Source: Demequina litoralis (lineage in GTDB: Bacteria; Actinomycetota; Actinomycetes; Actinomycetales; Demequinaceae). From it: a stretch of DNA of 64,000 nucleotides. Below are positions 23,275-32,445 of the stretch, one piece after another. Location: the NCBI RefSeq assembly GCF_030418455.1, contig NZ_JAUHPW010000001.1, forward strand, positions 62,001 to 126,000, in the 5' to 3' direction. The notes beneath the pieces were generated by a model. That model saw nothing but the letters and a program-made list of their open reading frames with translations. It searched no databases and had not been told where the DNA came from. The translations under genes were made by a program, and so were the position numbers. How positions within the stretch are numbered: position 1 is the first letter of the stretch; every line of letters starts with the position of its first letter.

Positions 23275-24090
23275 GTGACCGACTTCCCTGCACCCGAGCC
23301 CCTTCCCAGCCACGGTCCCGCGCGCGTCGTCGCGCTGTGCAACCAGAAGGGCGGCGTGGGCAAGACGACCACGTCGGTCAACCTCGCCGCCGCGCTCGCC
23401 GAGTACGGCCGCAAGGTGCTGCTCATCGACTTCGACCCGCAGGGCGCCGCCTCGGCCGCGCTGGGCATCAACGCCGACGCGCTCGAGAGCACGGTCTACA
23501 ACCTCCTCATGGAGACGGGCGTCTCCACGCGCGAGGTCATCCTCGAGACGAAGGTGCCCGGGCTCGACCTGCTGCCCGCGAACATCGACCTGTCCGCGGC
23601 CGAGGTCCAGCTCGTCGGCGAGGTCGCCCGCGAGAGCGCCCTCGCCCGCGCGCTGCGCCCCGTGCTCGACGACTACGACGCGATCCTCATCGACTGCCAG
23701 CCGTCGCTCGGCCTGCTCACCGTCAACGCGCTCGTCGCGGCCCACGGCGTGGTCATCCCCCTCGCCGCGGAGTACTTCGCGATGCGCGGCGTCAAGCTCC
23801 TCGTCGACACCATCCGCAAGGTGCAGGACCGGCTCAACACGCGCCTCACCATCGACGCGATCGTGCCGACGCTCTACGACGGCCGCACCCTGCACGCGCA
23901 GGAGGTCGTGGAGCGCGTCCGCGACGCGTTCGGCGACCAGGTCACCGAGACGATGATCCACCGCACCGTGAAGTTCCCCGACGCGACCGTCGCCGCGGAG
24001 CCCATCACCACGTTCGCCCCGTCGCACGCCGGCGCCGAGGCCTACCGTCAGCTCGCCAGCGAGCTCGTGGCGCGCGGGGTCGCCGCCTAG
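23275..24090 (+). CDS. parA: ParA/Soj family ATPase
   Basis: Walker-type ATPase of the ParA/MinD superfamily. 271 residues with the deviant Walker A ALCNQKGGVGKTTTSVNLAA (residues 22-41), LIDFDPQGAAS (Walker A') and ILIDCQPSLGLLTVNAL. No parB lies beside it; instead it is followed at 1 nt by scpA and scpB, so this is the scp-linked Soj-like ParA found in many Actinobacteria and not the oriC-proximal partition pair. A role in chromosome organisation is inferred from this context. Confidence 0.9.
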   Translation: MTDFPAPEPLPSHGPARVVALCNQKGGVGKTTTSVNLAAALAEYGRKVLLIDFDPQGAASAALGINADALESTVYNLLMETGVSTREVILETKVPGLDLLPANIDLSAAEVQLVGEVARESALARALRPVLDDYDAILIDCQPSLGLLTVNALVAAHGVVIPLAAEYFAMRGVKLLVDTIRKVQDRLNTRLTIDAIVPTLYDGRTLHAQEVVERVRDAFGDQVTETMIHRTVKFPDATVAAEPITTFAPSHAGAEAYRQLASELVARGVAA

Positions 24091-24091
24091 C

Positions 24092-24952
24092 GTGACCGCC
24101 GAGGTCGCGACCGAGTCCTCGAAGGGGTTCGAGGTCCACCTCGACAACTTCGAGGGCCCCTTCGACCTGCTCCTCAGCCTCATCTCCAAGCACCAGCTGG
24201 AGATCACCGAGGTGGCGCTCGCGCGGGTCACCGACGAGTTCCTCGCGACCATCTCGCGGCACGAGGACGGCTGGGACCTCTCGCAGGCCTCGGAGTTCCT
24301 CGTGGTGGCCGCGACGCTGCTCGACCTCAAGGCCGCGCGGCTGTTGCCGCAGGGCGAGGTCGACGACCTCGAGGACCTCGAGCTGCTCGAGGCGCGCGAC
24401 CTGCTGTTCGCGCGGCTGCTCCAGTACCGCGCGTTCAAGCAGGCCGCCGGCGCCTTCCAGACGATGCTCGCGGCGCCGCGCCGCATCCCGCGCGACGTCC
24501 CGCTCGAGCCGCAGTTCGCGATGCTGCTGCCGGAGCTCGTGTGGACCGCGACTCCCGAGCTGCTCGCCCAGCTCGCGGCCCATGCGCTCCAGCCCAAGGA
24601 CGCGCCCACGGTGAGCATCGCGCACCTGCACAACCCCGCCGTCAGCGTCCGCGAGCAGGCCGCGGTCATCACCAACCGCCTGCAGCGCGAGGGCGCGGTG
24701 TCGTTCCGCTCGCTCGTGCGCGACGCCGGCAGCACGGGCGTGGTGGTCGCGCGCTTCCTCGCGCTGCTCGAGCTGTTCCGCGAGGCCGTGGTGGCCTTCG
24801 ATCAGGTACGCTCCCTCGGCGAGCTGACGGTCCGCTGGACCGGAGGCGACTCCGCCGTCGAGGTGTCGGCGGAGTTCGACGAGGACGATGCGATGGGCGT
24901 CGCCTCGGAGGCCGCGGGCCTGGCGCCCGCACCCGGTGAGGAGAGCCAGTGA
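24092..24952 (+). CDS. scpA: Segregation and condensation protein A
   Basis: Kleisin subunit of the SMC-ScpAB condensin. 286 residues. The hallmark N-terminal sequence FEVHLDNFEGPFDLLLSLIS is present (residues 12-31), followed by KHQLEITEVALARVTDEFL, and a winged-helix C-terminus (VSFRSLVRDAGSTGVVVARF then LALLELFREAVVAFDQ). The GTG start lies 1 nt after parA. Its stop overlaps scpB. Confidence 0.94.
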   Translation: MTAEVATESSKGFEVHLDNFEGPFDLLLSLISKHQLEITEVALARVTDEFLATISRHEDGWDLSQASEFLVVAATLLDLKAARLLPQGEVDDLEDLELLEARDLLFARLLQYRAFKQAAGAFQTMLAAPRRIPRDVPLEPQFAMLLPELVWTATPELLAQLAAHALQPKDAPTVSIAHLHNPAVSVREQAAVITNRLQREGAVSFRSLVRDAGSTGVVVARFLALLELFREAVVAFDQVRSLGELTVRWTGGDSAVEVSAEFDEDDAMGVASEAAGLAPAPGEESQ

Positions 24953-25494
24953 ACCCAGCAGCCCTGCGAGGCGCGCTCGAGGCGGTGCTCATGGTCGTGG
25001 ACGAGCCCGTGCCTGCCGCGGAGCTCGCCGCCGCCGTCGAGGTGCCCGTCGCGGACGTCGAGGCCGCGCTCGAGGGGCTGCGCGACGAGTACGCGGACCC
25101 CGACGCGCCGCGCGGCTTCGAGCTGCGCGAGGTCGACGGGGGCTGGCGCATCTACTCGTCGCGGCTGTTCGCGGACGTCGTCGGCCGCTTCATCGTCGAG
25201 GGCCAGTCCGCGCGCCTGTCGCAGGCGGCGCTCGAGACCCTCGCCGTCGTCGCCTACCGCCAGCCCGTCACCCGCGGGCAGGTGTCCCAGATCCGCGGCG
25301 TCAACGTCGACTCCGTCATGAAGACGCTCGCCGCGCGCGGGCTCGTGACCGAGGTGGGGGAGAGCTCCGGCGCCGTCCTCTACGGCACGTCGACCGAGTT
25401 CCTCGAGCGCATGGGCATGTCCACGCTCGACGACCTGCCGCCGCTCGCGCCGTACCTGCCCGACCTGGCCGACATCGATGGGGAGGGCCGCTGA
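24949..25494 (+). CDS. scpB: Segregation and condensation protein B
   Basis: Dimeric winged-helix partner of ScpA in the condensin complex. 181 residues. The two winged helices are recognisable from ALRGALEAVLMVVDEPVPA, RGFELREVDGGWRIYSS, and the conserved LSQAALETLAVVAYRQPVTR followed by GQVSQIRGVNVDSVMKTLAA. GTG start overlaps the scpA stop (GTGA), and its stop overlaps rluB, so parA-scpA-scpB-rluB form one transcript. Confidence 0.95.
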   Translation: MNPAALRGALEAVLMVVDEPVPAAELAAAVEVPVADVEAALEGLRDEYADPDAPRGFELREVDGGWRIYSSRLFADVVGRFIVEGQSARLSQAALETLAVVAYRQPVTRGQVSQIRGVNVDSVMKTLAARGLVTEVGESSGAVLYGTSTEFLERMGMSTLDDLPPLAPYLPDLADIDGEGR

Positions 25495-26243
25495 TGGCCG
25501 AGCTCGAGATCCACCGCCCCGAGGGCATCCGCCTGCAGAAGGTGCTCGCGTCCGCGGGCGTCGGCTCGCGTCGCAAGTGCGAGGACCTCATCGAGGCCGG
25601 ACGCGTGAAGGTCGACGGCGAGGTCGTCGACCAGCTCGGCGTGCGCGTCGTCCCCGAGGAGGTCGTCATCGAGGTCGACGGCGAGCGCATCGCGGTCGAC
25701 GCGAGCCACATCACGGTGGTGCTCAACAAGCCCTTCGGCGTGGTGAGCACGATGAGCGACCCGCAGGGCCGTCCCGCCCTCGACCAGTTCGTGCAGCAGT
25801 ACGACGAGCGCCTCTTCCACGTGGGCCGCCTCGACGCCGAGACCACGGGCCTCATCCTCCTCACCAACGACGGCGATCTCGCCAACCGTCTCGCGCATCC
25901 CACCCACGGCGTGTCGAAGGTGTACGTCGCGAAGGTCCGCGGCCGCGTCTCCAAGCACCTGTGCACGCACCTCAAGGAGGGCATCGAGCTCGACGACGGC
26001 CCCGTGCGCGCCACCGCCTGCCACATCCTCGACGTCACCCAGGACTCGTCGCTCGTCCAGGTCGAGCTCCACGAGGGCCGCAACCGCATCGTGCGCCGCA
26101 TGCTCGACCAGATGGGCCACCCCGTCCTCGAGCTCGTGCGCACGCAGTTCGGCCCCATCCGACTCGGCACGCTCGCGCCCGGCGAGGTGCGCGAGCTCGG
26201 CCCGGTCGACGTCGGCCGGCTCATGGACGCCGCCGGGATGTAG
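25494..26243 (+). CDS. rluB: Ribosomal large-subunit pseudouridine synthase (RluB/RsuA family)
   Basis: Isomerises a uridine in rRNA, most likely 23S by analogy with Bacillus/E. coli RluB. 249 residues. N-terminal S4 RNA-binding domain (IRLQKVLASAGVGSRRKCED, residues 9-28) and a catalytic domain with VVLNKPFGVVSTMSD and the catalytic Asp in HVGRLDAETTGLILLTNDGD near residue 112, then EGRNRIVRRMLDQMGHPV. ATG overlaps the scpB stop by one base. Exact target uridine cannot be read from sequence. Confidence 0.92.
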   Translation: MAELEIHRPEGIRLQKVLASAGVGSRRKCEDLIEAGRVKVDGEVVDQLGVRVVPEEVVIEVDGERIAVDASHITVVLNKPFGVVSTMSDPQGRPALDQFVQQYDERLFHVGRLDAETTGLILLTNDGDLANRLAHPTHGVSKVYVAKVRGRVSKHLCTHLKEGIELDDGPVRATACHILDVTQDSSLVQVELHEGRNRIVRRMLDQMGHPVLELVRTQFGPIRLGTLAPGEVRELGPVDVGRLMDAAGM

Positions 26244-26306
26244 CCGGGACCGGCCGCTACCCGCAGGGCCGGCCGCAGGCGGCCCGGACGGCGCCCCCGC
26301 GACCGA

Positions 26307-26319
26307 TACGATGGTCGCC
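26307..26319 (+). promoter_or_regulatory. aroH leaderless promoter -10
   Basis: TACGAT at 26307-26312, 7-nt spacer, ATG at 26320. The ATG at 26311 would overlap the -10 box, so the later ATG is the better start. Confidence 0.6.
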
Positions 26320-26682
26320 ATGAGAATCCGAGCGATCCGTGGCGCCATCACCCTGGACCGCGACGAGAAGGAGCACCTCCACGCGCGCACGACCGAGCTG
26401 GTCGAGGCGATGATGCGGGAGAACTCCCTCAGCACCGACGACCTGGTGTCCGTGGTCTTCACCTGCACCCCGGACATCGTCAGCGACTTCCCTGCGGCCG
26501 CCGCCCGCGCGATGGGCTTCGGCGCCGTCCCGCTCATGTGCGCGCAGGAGATGGCCGTGCCCGGCGCGCTCCCGCTCGTCGTGCGCGTGATGATGCACGC
26601 GTACCTCGACCGCCCGCGCGACGAGGTCGCGCACGTGTACCTGCGCGACGCCGTGAAGCTGCGCCGCGACCTGGCCCAGTAG
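26320..26682 (+). CDS. aroH: Chorismate mutase, AroH (trimeric) class
   Basis: Converts chorismate to prephenate for phenylalanine and tyrosine synthesis. 120 residues, the size of Bacillus AroH (127). Active-site arginines are visible in MRIRAIRGAITL near the start and in HVYLRDAVKLRRDL near the end; the middle carries TCTPDIVSDFPAAAARAMG and VPLMCAQEMAVPG, both typical of the class. It precedes tyrA by 7 bp, so product flows straight to the next enzyme. Confidence 0.93.
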   Translation: MRIRAIRGAITLDRDEKEHLHARTTELVEAMMRENSLSTDDLVSVVFTCTPDIVSDFPAAAARAMGFGAVPLMCAQEMAVPGALPLVVRVMMHAYLDRPRDEVAHVYLRDAVKLRRDLAQ

Positions 26683-26689
26683 GAGCGGC

Positions 26690-27736
26690 ATGTCTCCCCG
26701 CACGCACATCGTCGGCGCCGGACTCATCGGCGCCAGCATCGGCATCGGCCTCACCGCCGAGGGCTGGTCGGTGACGATCGAGGACAACGACGACGAGGCG
26801 CAGGCCCTCGCGCGCTCGATCGGCGCCGGCGACGCGCTCGGCGACGCGCAGCCCGAGCTGGTCATCGTCGCCGTCCCGCCGTCCGCCGCCGCCGCCGTGG
26901 TCGCGGCCGCGCTCGGCCGCTTCCCCGACGCCGTCGTCACGGACGTGGCGAGCGTCAAGGCCCCTATCGCCGCCGCGGCCCACGCCACCGGCGCATCGTC
27001 CCGCTACGTCGGCTCCCACCCCATGGCGGGCCGCGAGGTCTCCGGCGGGCTCGGCGCGCAGGGCGACCTCTTCAAGGCGCGCCCGTGGGTGCTGTGCCCG
27101 AACGGCGCCGCCGAGGACGCCGTCGCGCTCGTCGCGCGCGTGCCCGAGGCGCTGCAGTGCGACGTCGTGACGATGGACGCGGAGGCGCACGATGCGGCGG
27201 TCGCCCGCGTCTCTCACGCGCCCCAGGTCGCGGCGTCGGCCGTCGCGGCGGCGCTCGGCATCCTCGACGCCGACGACGTCGCCCTCGCCGGCCAGGGCCT
27301 GCGTGACGTCACCCGCATCGCGGCCTCGCTGCCGGGCATGTGGGCGGACATCGCGCGCCTCAACCGCGCGCACCTGGTCGAGACGCTCGACCACATCATC
27401 GCCGACCTCGAGGAGGTGAGGGAGGCCGACGACATCGGCGAGGCCCTCACCGACCTCATCGACCGCGGCCGCTACGAGACCGCGCGCATCCCCGGCAAGC
27501 ACGGCGGGGCCACGCGCGACTGGACGCCGGTCACCGTCATCGTCCCCGACACCCCCGGCCAGCTGCTGCGCCTGCTCGCGCACACGGCCGAGGTCGACGT
27601 CAACGTCGAGGACATCGCCATCGAGCACTCGCCGCGGCAGCCGGTGGGACTCACGACGCTCTACGTGCTGCCCTCGCACGCGCCCGACCTCGTCGCGGCG
27701 CTCGAGCGGCAGGGTTGGGAGATCGCTGCATCATGA
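26690..27736 (+). CDS. tyrA: Prephenate dehydrogenase with C-terminal ACT domain
   Basis: Oxidative decarboxylation of prephenate toward tyrosine. 348 residues: N-terminal Rossmann fold (HIVGAGLIGASIGIGL), conserved TDVASVKAPI and VGSHPMAGREVSG (substrate loop), central helical domain, and a C-terminal ACT domain (VIVPDTPGQLLRLLAHTA near residue 285) that probably binds tyrosine for feedback control. ATG follows a GGAGCGGC stretch; the stop overlaps cmk. Confidence 0.93.
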   Translation: MSPRTHIVGAGLIGASIGIGLTAEGWSVTIEDNDDEAQALARSIGAGDALGDAQPELVIVAVPPSAAAAVVAAALGRFPDAVVTDVASVKAPIAAAAHATGASSRYVGSHPMAGREVSGGLGAQGDLFKARPWVLCPNGAAEDAVALVARVPEALQCDVVTMDAEAHDAAVARVSHAPQVAASAVAAALGILDADDVALAGQGLRDVTRIAASLPGMWADIARLNRAHLVETLDHIIADLEEVREADDIGEALTDLIDRGRYETARIPGKHGGATRDWTPVTVIVPDTPGQLLRLLAHTAEVDVNVEDIAIEHSPRQPVGLTTLYVLPSHAPDLVAALERQGWEIAAS

Positions 27737-28479
27737 CCGGAATCTCGATCGCGATCGACGGCCCCGCGGGGACCGGCAAGTCGACGGTGGCCAAGGAGGT
27801 CGCCCGCCGGCTCAAGCTCGCGTACTTCGACACGGGCGCCACCTACCGCGTCGCCACCCTGTGGTGCATGCGCGAGGGCGTCGACCTGGCCGTCGAGTCG
27901 GACGTCGCCGCCATGGTGGAGACCATGAACGTGGGCCTCGTGCTCGACCCGCGCAACCCGCGCGTGCTGCTCGAGGACGAGGACGTGTCCTCGCTCATCC
28001 GCTCCGACGCCGTCGCGCTCACCGTGTCCAAGGTCGCCACCAACCTCGAGGCGCGTGCCGCGCTCGGCCACTGGCAGCGCGAGGTCATCGCCTCCGAGCT
28101 CGACGGCGGCTACTCCGAGGGCCGGGGCATCGTCTCCGAGGGCCGCGACATCACCACGATCATCGCGCCCGACGCCGACGTCCGGATCCTCATGACCGCC
28201 GACGAGGAGATCCGCGTCGCCCGCCGTGCCGGCGAGGGCGCGGACCTCGCCACCGTGCGCGAGGCCGTCCTCGGCCGCGACAAGAAGGACGCGACCGTGG
28301 TGTCGTTCCACACCGCGGCCGACGGTGTCCACACGCTCGACACGTCCGACCTCACCATCGAGGAGGCCGTGCAGGCCGTGCTCGACCTCATCGCCGAGGT
28401 GCGGGGGGACGATGCGGCGGAGGCTCCCGCGGCTTCCGAGGCCCCCGCGGCCGACGTCGCCGACGAGGCGGGGGAGTGA
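27733..28479 (+). CDS. cmk: Cytidylate kinase
   Basis: Phosphorylates CMP/dCMP. 248 residues. P-loop IAIDGPAGTGKSTVAKEVA near residue 6, FDTGATYRVATLW, NMP-binding insert with LLEDEDVSSLIRSDAV, and SEGRDITTIIAPDADVRILM. The lid region reads GRDKKDATVVSFHTAADGVH, which differs from enterobacterial Cmk. A 20-residue Ala/Glu-rich tail follows the kinase. ATGA overlap with tyrA, and the stop overlaps plsC. Confidence 0.92.
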   Translation: MTGISIAIDGPAGTGKSTVAKEVARRLKLAYFDTGATYRVATLWCMREGVDLAVESDVAAMVETMNVGLVLDPRNPRVLLEDEDVSSLIRSDAVALTVSKVATNLEARAALGHWQREVIASELDGGYSEGRGIVSEGRDITTIIAPDADVRILMTADEEIRVARRAGEGADLATVREAVLGRDKKDATVVSFHTAADGVHTLDTSDLTIEEAVQAVLDLIAEVRGDDAAEAPAASEAPAADVADEAGE

Positions 28480-29174
28480 GCGCACCCGTCCCGAGCCGCT
28501 GGGGGCCGCGCTGGTCCCGCTGGGTGGGCCGCTTCCTCGCGCGCGTGCTGTGGCGCACCGAGGTGCGCGGGCGCGGCAACGTGCCCGCGACGGGCGCCGC
28601 GATCGTCGTGTGCAACCACGTGGGGCTCATCGACGGTCCCGTGGTGCACGGCGTGATCCCGCGCGGCTCGCACTTCCTCATCCGCGAGGGCATGATGTCC
28701 GGCCCGCTCGGCACGATCCTCAACGCGGCGCAGCAGATCACGGTCCGCGAGTCCGGCCGCGAGGCGCTCGCGCAGGGCCTCGCGGTGCTGCGCCGGGGCG
28801 ACGTCATCGGCGTCTTCCCCGAGGGCACGCGCGGCGGCGGCACCGCCGAGGCGGTGCACGGCGGCGCGGCGTGGCTCGCGATCCAGTCGGGCGCCCCCGT
28901 GGTGCCCACCGCGATCGTCGGCTCCCGTCGCACCGGGGAGTCCGTCAACGTGTGGCCGCGGCCGGGCCGCCGCCTGCTGGTCGCCTTCGGGGAGCCGGTG
29001 GTGCTGACGCCGCCGGATGACGTCCGCGGCGGCCGCGCCAAGCAGGCGTGGGCGGCCGAGAGGCTCGCCGAGACGCTCCGCGACCAGGTGACACGTACCC
29101 TTGACACGACAGACCTCGAGCTTCCGCTCGACGACCCGCGCCGCGAGACGCGCGAAGAGAAGGACCACGTATGA
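28476..29174 (+). CDS. plsC: 1-acyl-sn-glycerol-3-phosphate acyltransferase (PlsC-like)
   Basis: Acylates lysophosphatidate in phospholipid synthesis at the membrane. 232 residues of the LPLAT family. Motif [13 protein letters not shown] contains the catalytic His-x4-Asp; motif III is [11 protein letters not shown] and [10 protein letters not shown] follows. GTG at 28476 overlaps the cmk stop (GTGA). cmk-plsC-der order is shared with many Actinobacteria. The acyl-donor preference is unknown. Confidence 0.88.
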   Translation: MSAPVPSRWGPRWSRWVGRFLARVLWRTEVRGRGNVPATGAAIVVCNHVGLIDGPVVHGVIPRGSHFLIREGMMSGPLGTILNAAQQITVRESGREALAQGLAVLRRGDVIGVFPEGTRGGGTAEAVHGGAAWLAIQSGAPVVPTAIVGSRRTGESVNVWPRPGRRLLVAFGEPVVLTPPDDVRGGRAKQAWAAERLAETLRDQVTRTLDTTDLELPLDDPRRETREEKDHV

Positions 29175-30652
29175 CGGACGAGCAGCCGCTTCCGGCGCCC
29201 CACGAGTCGGACGCGCCCGAGTCGCTCGACGAGATCCGCGAGGCCGCGCTCCGCGCGGGCCTCGACGAGTACGACCTCACCCCCGAGGACCTCGCCGAGC
29301 TGGCGGGCGAGCCGCTTCCCGAGACCGAGGAGGCGCTGCCGGTCCTCGCGATCGTCGGCCGCCCCAACGTCGGCAAGTCGACCCTCGTCAACCGCATCAT
29401 CGGCAAGCGCCTCGCGGTCGTCGAGGACACCCCGGGCGTGACCCGCGACCGCGTCGCCTACCGCGCCGAGTGGGCGGGCCGCGACTTCACGCTGCTCGAC
29501 ACCGGCGGCTGGGAGAAGAACGTCACGGGCATCGACCTCTCGGTCGCGCAGGCCGCCGAGGCCGCGATCGAGATGGCCGACGCGGTCCTGTTCGTGGTGG
29601 ACGCCATGGTGGGCGCGACCGCGACCGACGAGCAGGTGGTGCGCCTCCTGCGCAAGGCGGACAAGCCCGTCGTGCTCGCCGCCAACAAGGTCGACGGCCC
29701 GCAGGGAGAGCTCGAGGCCGCCGCGCTGTGGAACCTCGGCCTGGGCGAGCCCTACCCGGTGTCCGCGCTGCACGGCCGTGGCACGGGCGACCTGCTCGAC
29801 GCCGCGATGGCGATCCTGCCCACGGAGATGCACCAGATCGAGATCGACGAGCACGCTCCGCGCCGCATCGCGCTCGTAGGCCGCCCCAACGTGGGCAAGT
29901 CCTCGCTGCTCAACAAGCTCGCGGGCTCCGAGCGCGTCGTCGTCAACGAGATCGCCGGCACCACCCGCGACCCGGTCGACGAGATCGTCGAGATCGGCGA
30001 CCGCCCGTGGACGCTGGTCGACACCGCCGGCATCCGCCGCCGTGTCCACATGACCAAGGGCGCCGACTTCTACGCGTCGCTGCGCACCCAGACCGCGATC
30101 GAGCGGGCCGAGGTCGCGCTCGTGCTGCTCGACGCCTCGACGCCGCTCACCGACCAGGACCTGCGGGTGGTGCAGCAGGTGGTCGACGCGGGCCGAGCGA
30201 TGATCTTCGTGTACAACAAGTGGGACCTCGTGGGCGAGGACGAGCGGTTCCTGCTCGAGCGCTCGATCGAGCAGGACATGGTCCAGCACACCTGGGTGCC
30301 GCGCGTGAACCTGTCCGCCAAGACGGGCTGGCACACCAACCGCCTGCTGCCCGCGCTCGAGCTGGCGCTGTCGAGCTGGGACCTGCGCATCTCCACCGGC
30401 AAGCTCAACGCGTTCCTGGGCGAGCTCGTCGCGGAGCACCCGCACCCGGTCCGCGGCGGCAAGCAGCCCAAGATCCTCTTCGCGACGCAGGCGGCCACCC
30501 GCCCGCCGCGCTTCGTCATCTTCGCGTCCGGCTTCCTGGACCCGCAGTACCGCCGCTTCATCGAGCGTCGCCTGCGCGAGACGTTCGGCTTCGAGGGCAC
30601 CCCGATCCAGATCTCGGTGCGCGTGCGCGAGAAGCGGGGCCGCAAGAAGTAG
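29171..30652 (+). CDS. der: Ribosome-assembly GTPase Der (EngA)
   Basis: Double Era-like GTPase needed for 50S subunit maturation. 493 residues: a 55-residue acidic N-terminal extension, then GTPase domain 1 ([19 protein letters not shown] near residue 59, [21 protein letters not shown]), GTPase domain 2 ([19 protein letters not shown] near residue 235, [25 protein letters not shown]) and a C-terminal KH-like domain ([15 protein letters not shown]). The N-terminal extension is typical of actinobacterial Der. ATGA overlap with plsC. Confidence 0.97.
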   Translation: MTDEQPLPAPHESDAPESLDEIREAALRAGLDEYDLTPEDLAELAGEPLPETEEALPVLAIVGRPNVGKSTLVNRIIGKRLAVVEDTPGVTRDRVAYRAEWAGRDFTLLDTGGWEKNVTGIDLSVAQAAEAAIEMADAVLFVVDAMVGATATDEQVVRLLRKADKPVVLAANKVDGPQGELEAAALWNLGLGEPYPVSALHGRGTGDLLDAAMAILPTEMHQIEIDEHAPRRIALVGRPNVGKSSLLNKLAGSERVVVNEIAGTTRDPVDEIVEIGDRPWTLVDTAGIRRRVHMTKGADFYASLRTQTAIERAEVALVLLDASTPLTDQDLRVVQQVVDAGRAMIFVYNKWDLVGEDERFLLERSIEQDMVQHTWVPRVNLSAKTGWHTNRLLPALELALSSWDLRISTGKLNAFLGELVAEHPHPVRGGKQPKILFATQAATRPPRFVIFASGFLDPQYRRFIERRLRETFGFEGTPIQISVRVREKRGRKK

Positions 30653-30655
30653 CGC

Positions 30656-31004
30656 CGACTGCCAATGACACAGGTGACAGGTGTGATCGTGGGTGGCCGA
30701 TGCGGGGGGTTGCGTGGCGTAGCGTCGCCCGGGCGCCCGCCGGGTCGCCTGCCGCGCGCGCGTCGGCGCGTCGCGGCAGTCGTCGGGTGCCCGCTCCGCC
30801 GTTTTAGGAATTGCTGAAACAGCCGTCGGTCGACTGCCAATGACACAGGTGACAGGTGTGATCGTGGGTGGCCGATGCGAGGGTTGCGTGGTGTAGGGGC
30901 GCCCGGGCGCCCGCCGGGTCGCCGGCCGCGCGCGCATCGGTGTGTCGCGGCAGTCGTCGGGTGCCCGCTGCGCTGTCTTAGGGATTGCTGAAACAGTCGC
31001 GGGT
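30656..31004. repeat. Two tandem copies of a ~175-bp intergenic repeat
   Basis: Copy 1 is 30656-30830 and copy 2 is 30831-31004, head to tail and, by eye, about nine-tenths identical. Each starts with CGACTGCC and carries GGCAGTCG about 110 nt later, so each has an internal 8-bp inverted repeat. Near the start of each is a CACCTGT-CACCTGT direct repeat (minus strand), and near the end the block ATTGCTGAAACAG. Substitutions are scattered, not codon-spaced, and no frame is shared without stops, so it is not coding. It occupies the whole gap after der. Confidence 0.8.
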
Positions 31005-31021
31005 GAAGGGCGTGGCGCCGG

Positions 31022-31210
31022 CTACTGCGGGCCGCCGCCGCTCGCCCGGGAGAACACGAGCCCGAGCACGAACCCGATGCTCACGAAGGCCGGGAAGAGG
31101 GCGAACGTGTCCGTCGCGATCCAGATGAGGAAGCCGGTGACGGAGCCGAGCAGCATGCCCGCGGCGAAGGGCAGCGGCCGGATCGGCGGCTTCCTGTCGT
31201 CATCGCTCAT
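31022..31210 (-). CDS. Small two-TM membrane protein, unknown
   Basis: 62 residues: a short basic/proline N-terminus (MSDDDRKPPIRPLPF), then two hydrophobic segments (AAGMLLGSVTGFLIWIA, residues 16-32, and ALFPAFVSIGFVLGLVF, residues 36-52) and a Gly/Pro tail. The ATG at 31208-31210 is chosen over a GTG three codons upstream because the charged N-terminus starts there. No family recognised. Size and layout resemble small actinobacterial DUF-type membrane proteins. Confidence 0.6.
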   Translation of the reverse strand: MSDDDRKPPIRPLPFAAGMLLGSVTGFLIWIATDTFALFPAFVSIGFVLGLVFSRASGGGPQ

Positions 31211-31265
31211 CGCCCGCACGCCCCGGTCCAGGGCCGCGCACGGGTTGTCACACGGTTCACTCTTG

Positions 31266-31670
31266 TCATTGGGAATCGCCGTGGGTGAAGGTGATCTCGG
31301 CCAGGTCTGCCAGCACCTCGAGGTCGATCGTGTCGAGGCGCTTGACGTACACGCAGGCCACGCTCGCGGTGTGGGGACCCAGCTGCGTCAGGAGGCCCTC
31401 GCCCTCGGGAGTGTCCTTGAAGCCGTAGAACGTCAGCTGAGCCTTGCGAGGTGAGAACCCCAGCGCGGGCATGTCGCCCTCGCGGCCCGACGCGTAGCGG
31501 TAGTGCATCGAGCCCCAGCCGATGATCGACGGCCCCCACATGACCGGCTCGACTCCCGTGACCTCGGTGAAGAGCGCCACGATCCGCTCCGCCTCCTCGC
31601 GGCGCCTGGCGGGCTCGACCGCCGCGACGAACGCCTCGACGGGCACGTCGGTGGGCACGGTCTTGTTCAT
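31266..31670 (-). CDS. DUF1801-like (YdhG/CyaY-like fold) protein
   Basis: 134 residues. The pattern VEAFVAAVEPARRREEAERI, VEPVMWGPSIIGWGSMHYRY, and FSPRKAQLTFYGFKD is typical of DUF1801 proteins, small cytosolic proteins of the YdhG fold with no established enzymatic role. The ATG at 31668-31670 begins MNKTVPTDVPVEAFV. It lies 4 bp after the GDPD stop on the minus strand, probably one transcript. Confidence 0.75.
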   Translation of the reverse strand: MNKTVPTDVPVEAFVAAVEPARRREEAERIVALFTEVTGVEPVMWGPSIIGWGSMHYRYASGREGDMPALGFSPRKAQLTFYGFKDTPEGEGLLTQLGPHTASVACVYVKRLDTIDLEVLADLAEITFTHGDSQ

Positions 31671-31674
31671 GACC

Positions 31675-32445
31675 TCACCACAGGCCGCGTGCCTCGAGGA
31701 CCTCGCGGAGCAGGTCCGCGCGGTCGGACACGATGCCGTCCACGCCGGCGTCGAGCAGGGACTCCATCTCGGCCCGGTTGTTGACCGTCCAGACGTGGAC
31801 CACGCGGCCCGCGTCGTGCGCGAGGCGCACGTGGCGCTCGGTGAGCACCGGGACGACCCCCACGCGCCACGGGATCTGGAGGCCGTGGACATCCTCGAGC
31901 GCGCGCAGCGTGCCGAGCCCGAGCAGGCCGCCGACGAAGAAGCGTGCGGCCTCGCTGGTGCCCGCGCTCGTCGCGACCGGGCGGCTCAGCCGCCCCACGG
32001 TGGCCTGGCGGCGCGCCGCGGAGAACGAGGCGACGCACACCCGGTCGTGGGCGCCCGTGCGCTCGATCGCCTCCGCGATGGGGACGATGCCGGACTCGGC
32101 CTTGACGTCGATGTTGACGCGCAGCTCCGGCCAGGTCCCCAGCACGTCCTCGAGCAGCGGCACGGGCTCCACGCCGCCGATGCGCGCCTCCTTGACGTGG
32201 GACCACGGCAGCTCGGACACCTCGCCCGCGGCATCGGTGGTGCGGTCGAGGGAGGAGTCGTGCAGGGCGACGGCGACGCCGTCGGCGGTGCCGTGCCCGT
32301 CGGTCTCCACGTACGAGAAGCCCAGGTCCACGGCGGACTGGAAGGCCGTCATGGAGTTCTCGAGGCCGTCGCGCGAGAAGCCACGGTGGGCGAGCGCGGC
32401 GAAGGGGACGTCGAAGTACGGGTGGTCGGGTCGCGCGCGGGTCAT
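31675..32445 (-). CDS. Glycerophosphodiester phosphodiesterase family protein
   Basis: Hydrolyses glycerophosphodiesters released from phospholipids. 256 residues, TIM-barrel GDPD domain. The catalytic site is visible: ALAHRGFSRDGLENSMTAF (His and Glu), YVETDGHGTADGVAVALHD (Glu, Asp, His; Gly replaces the common Val after ETD) and VNIDVKAESG (metal-binding Asp/Glu) with the C-terminal VWTVNNRAEMESLLDAGVDG. No signal peptide, so cytosolic. ATGA overlap with the upstream hydrolase gene. Confidence 0.9.
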   Translation of the reverse strand: MTRARPDHPYFDVPFAALAHRGFSRDGLENSMTAFQSAVDLGFSYVETDGHGTADGVAVALHDSSLDRTTDAAGEVSELPWSHVKEARIGGVEPVPLLEDVLGTWPELRVNIDVKAESGIVPIAEAIERTGAHDRVCVASFSAARRQATVGRLSRPVATSAGTSEAARFFVGGLLGLGTLRALEDVHGLQIPWRVGVVPVLTERHVRLAHDAGRVVHVWTVNNRAEMESLLDAGVDGIVSDRADLLREVLEARGLW

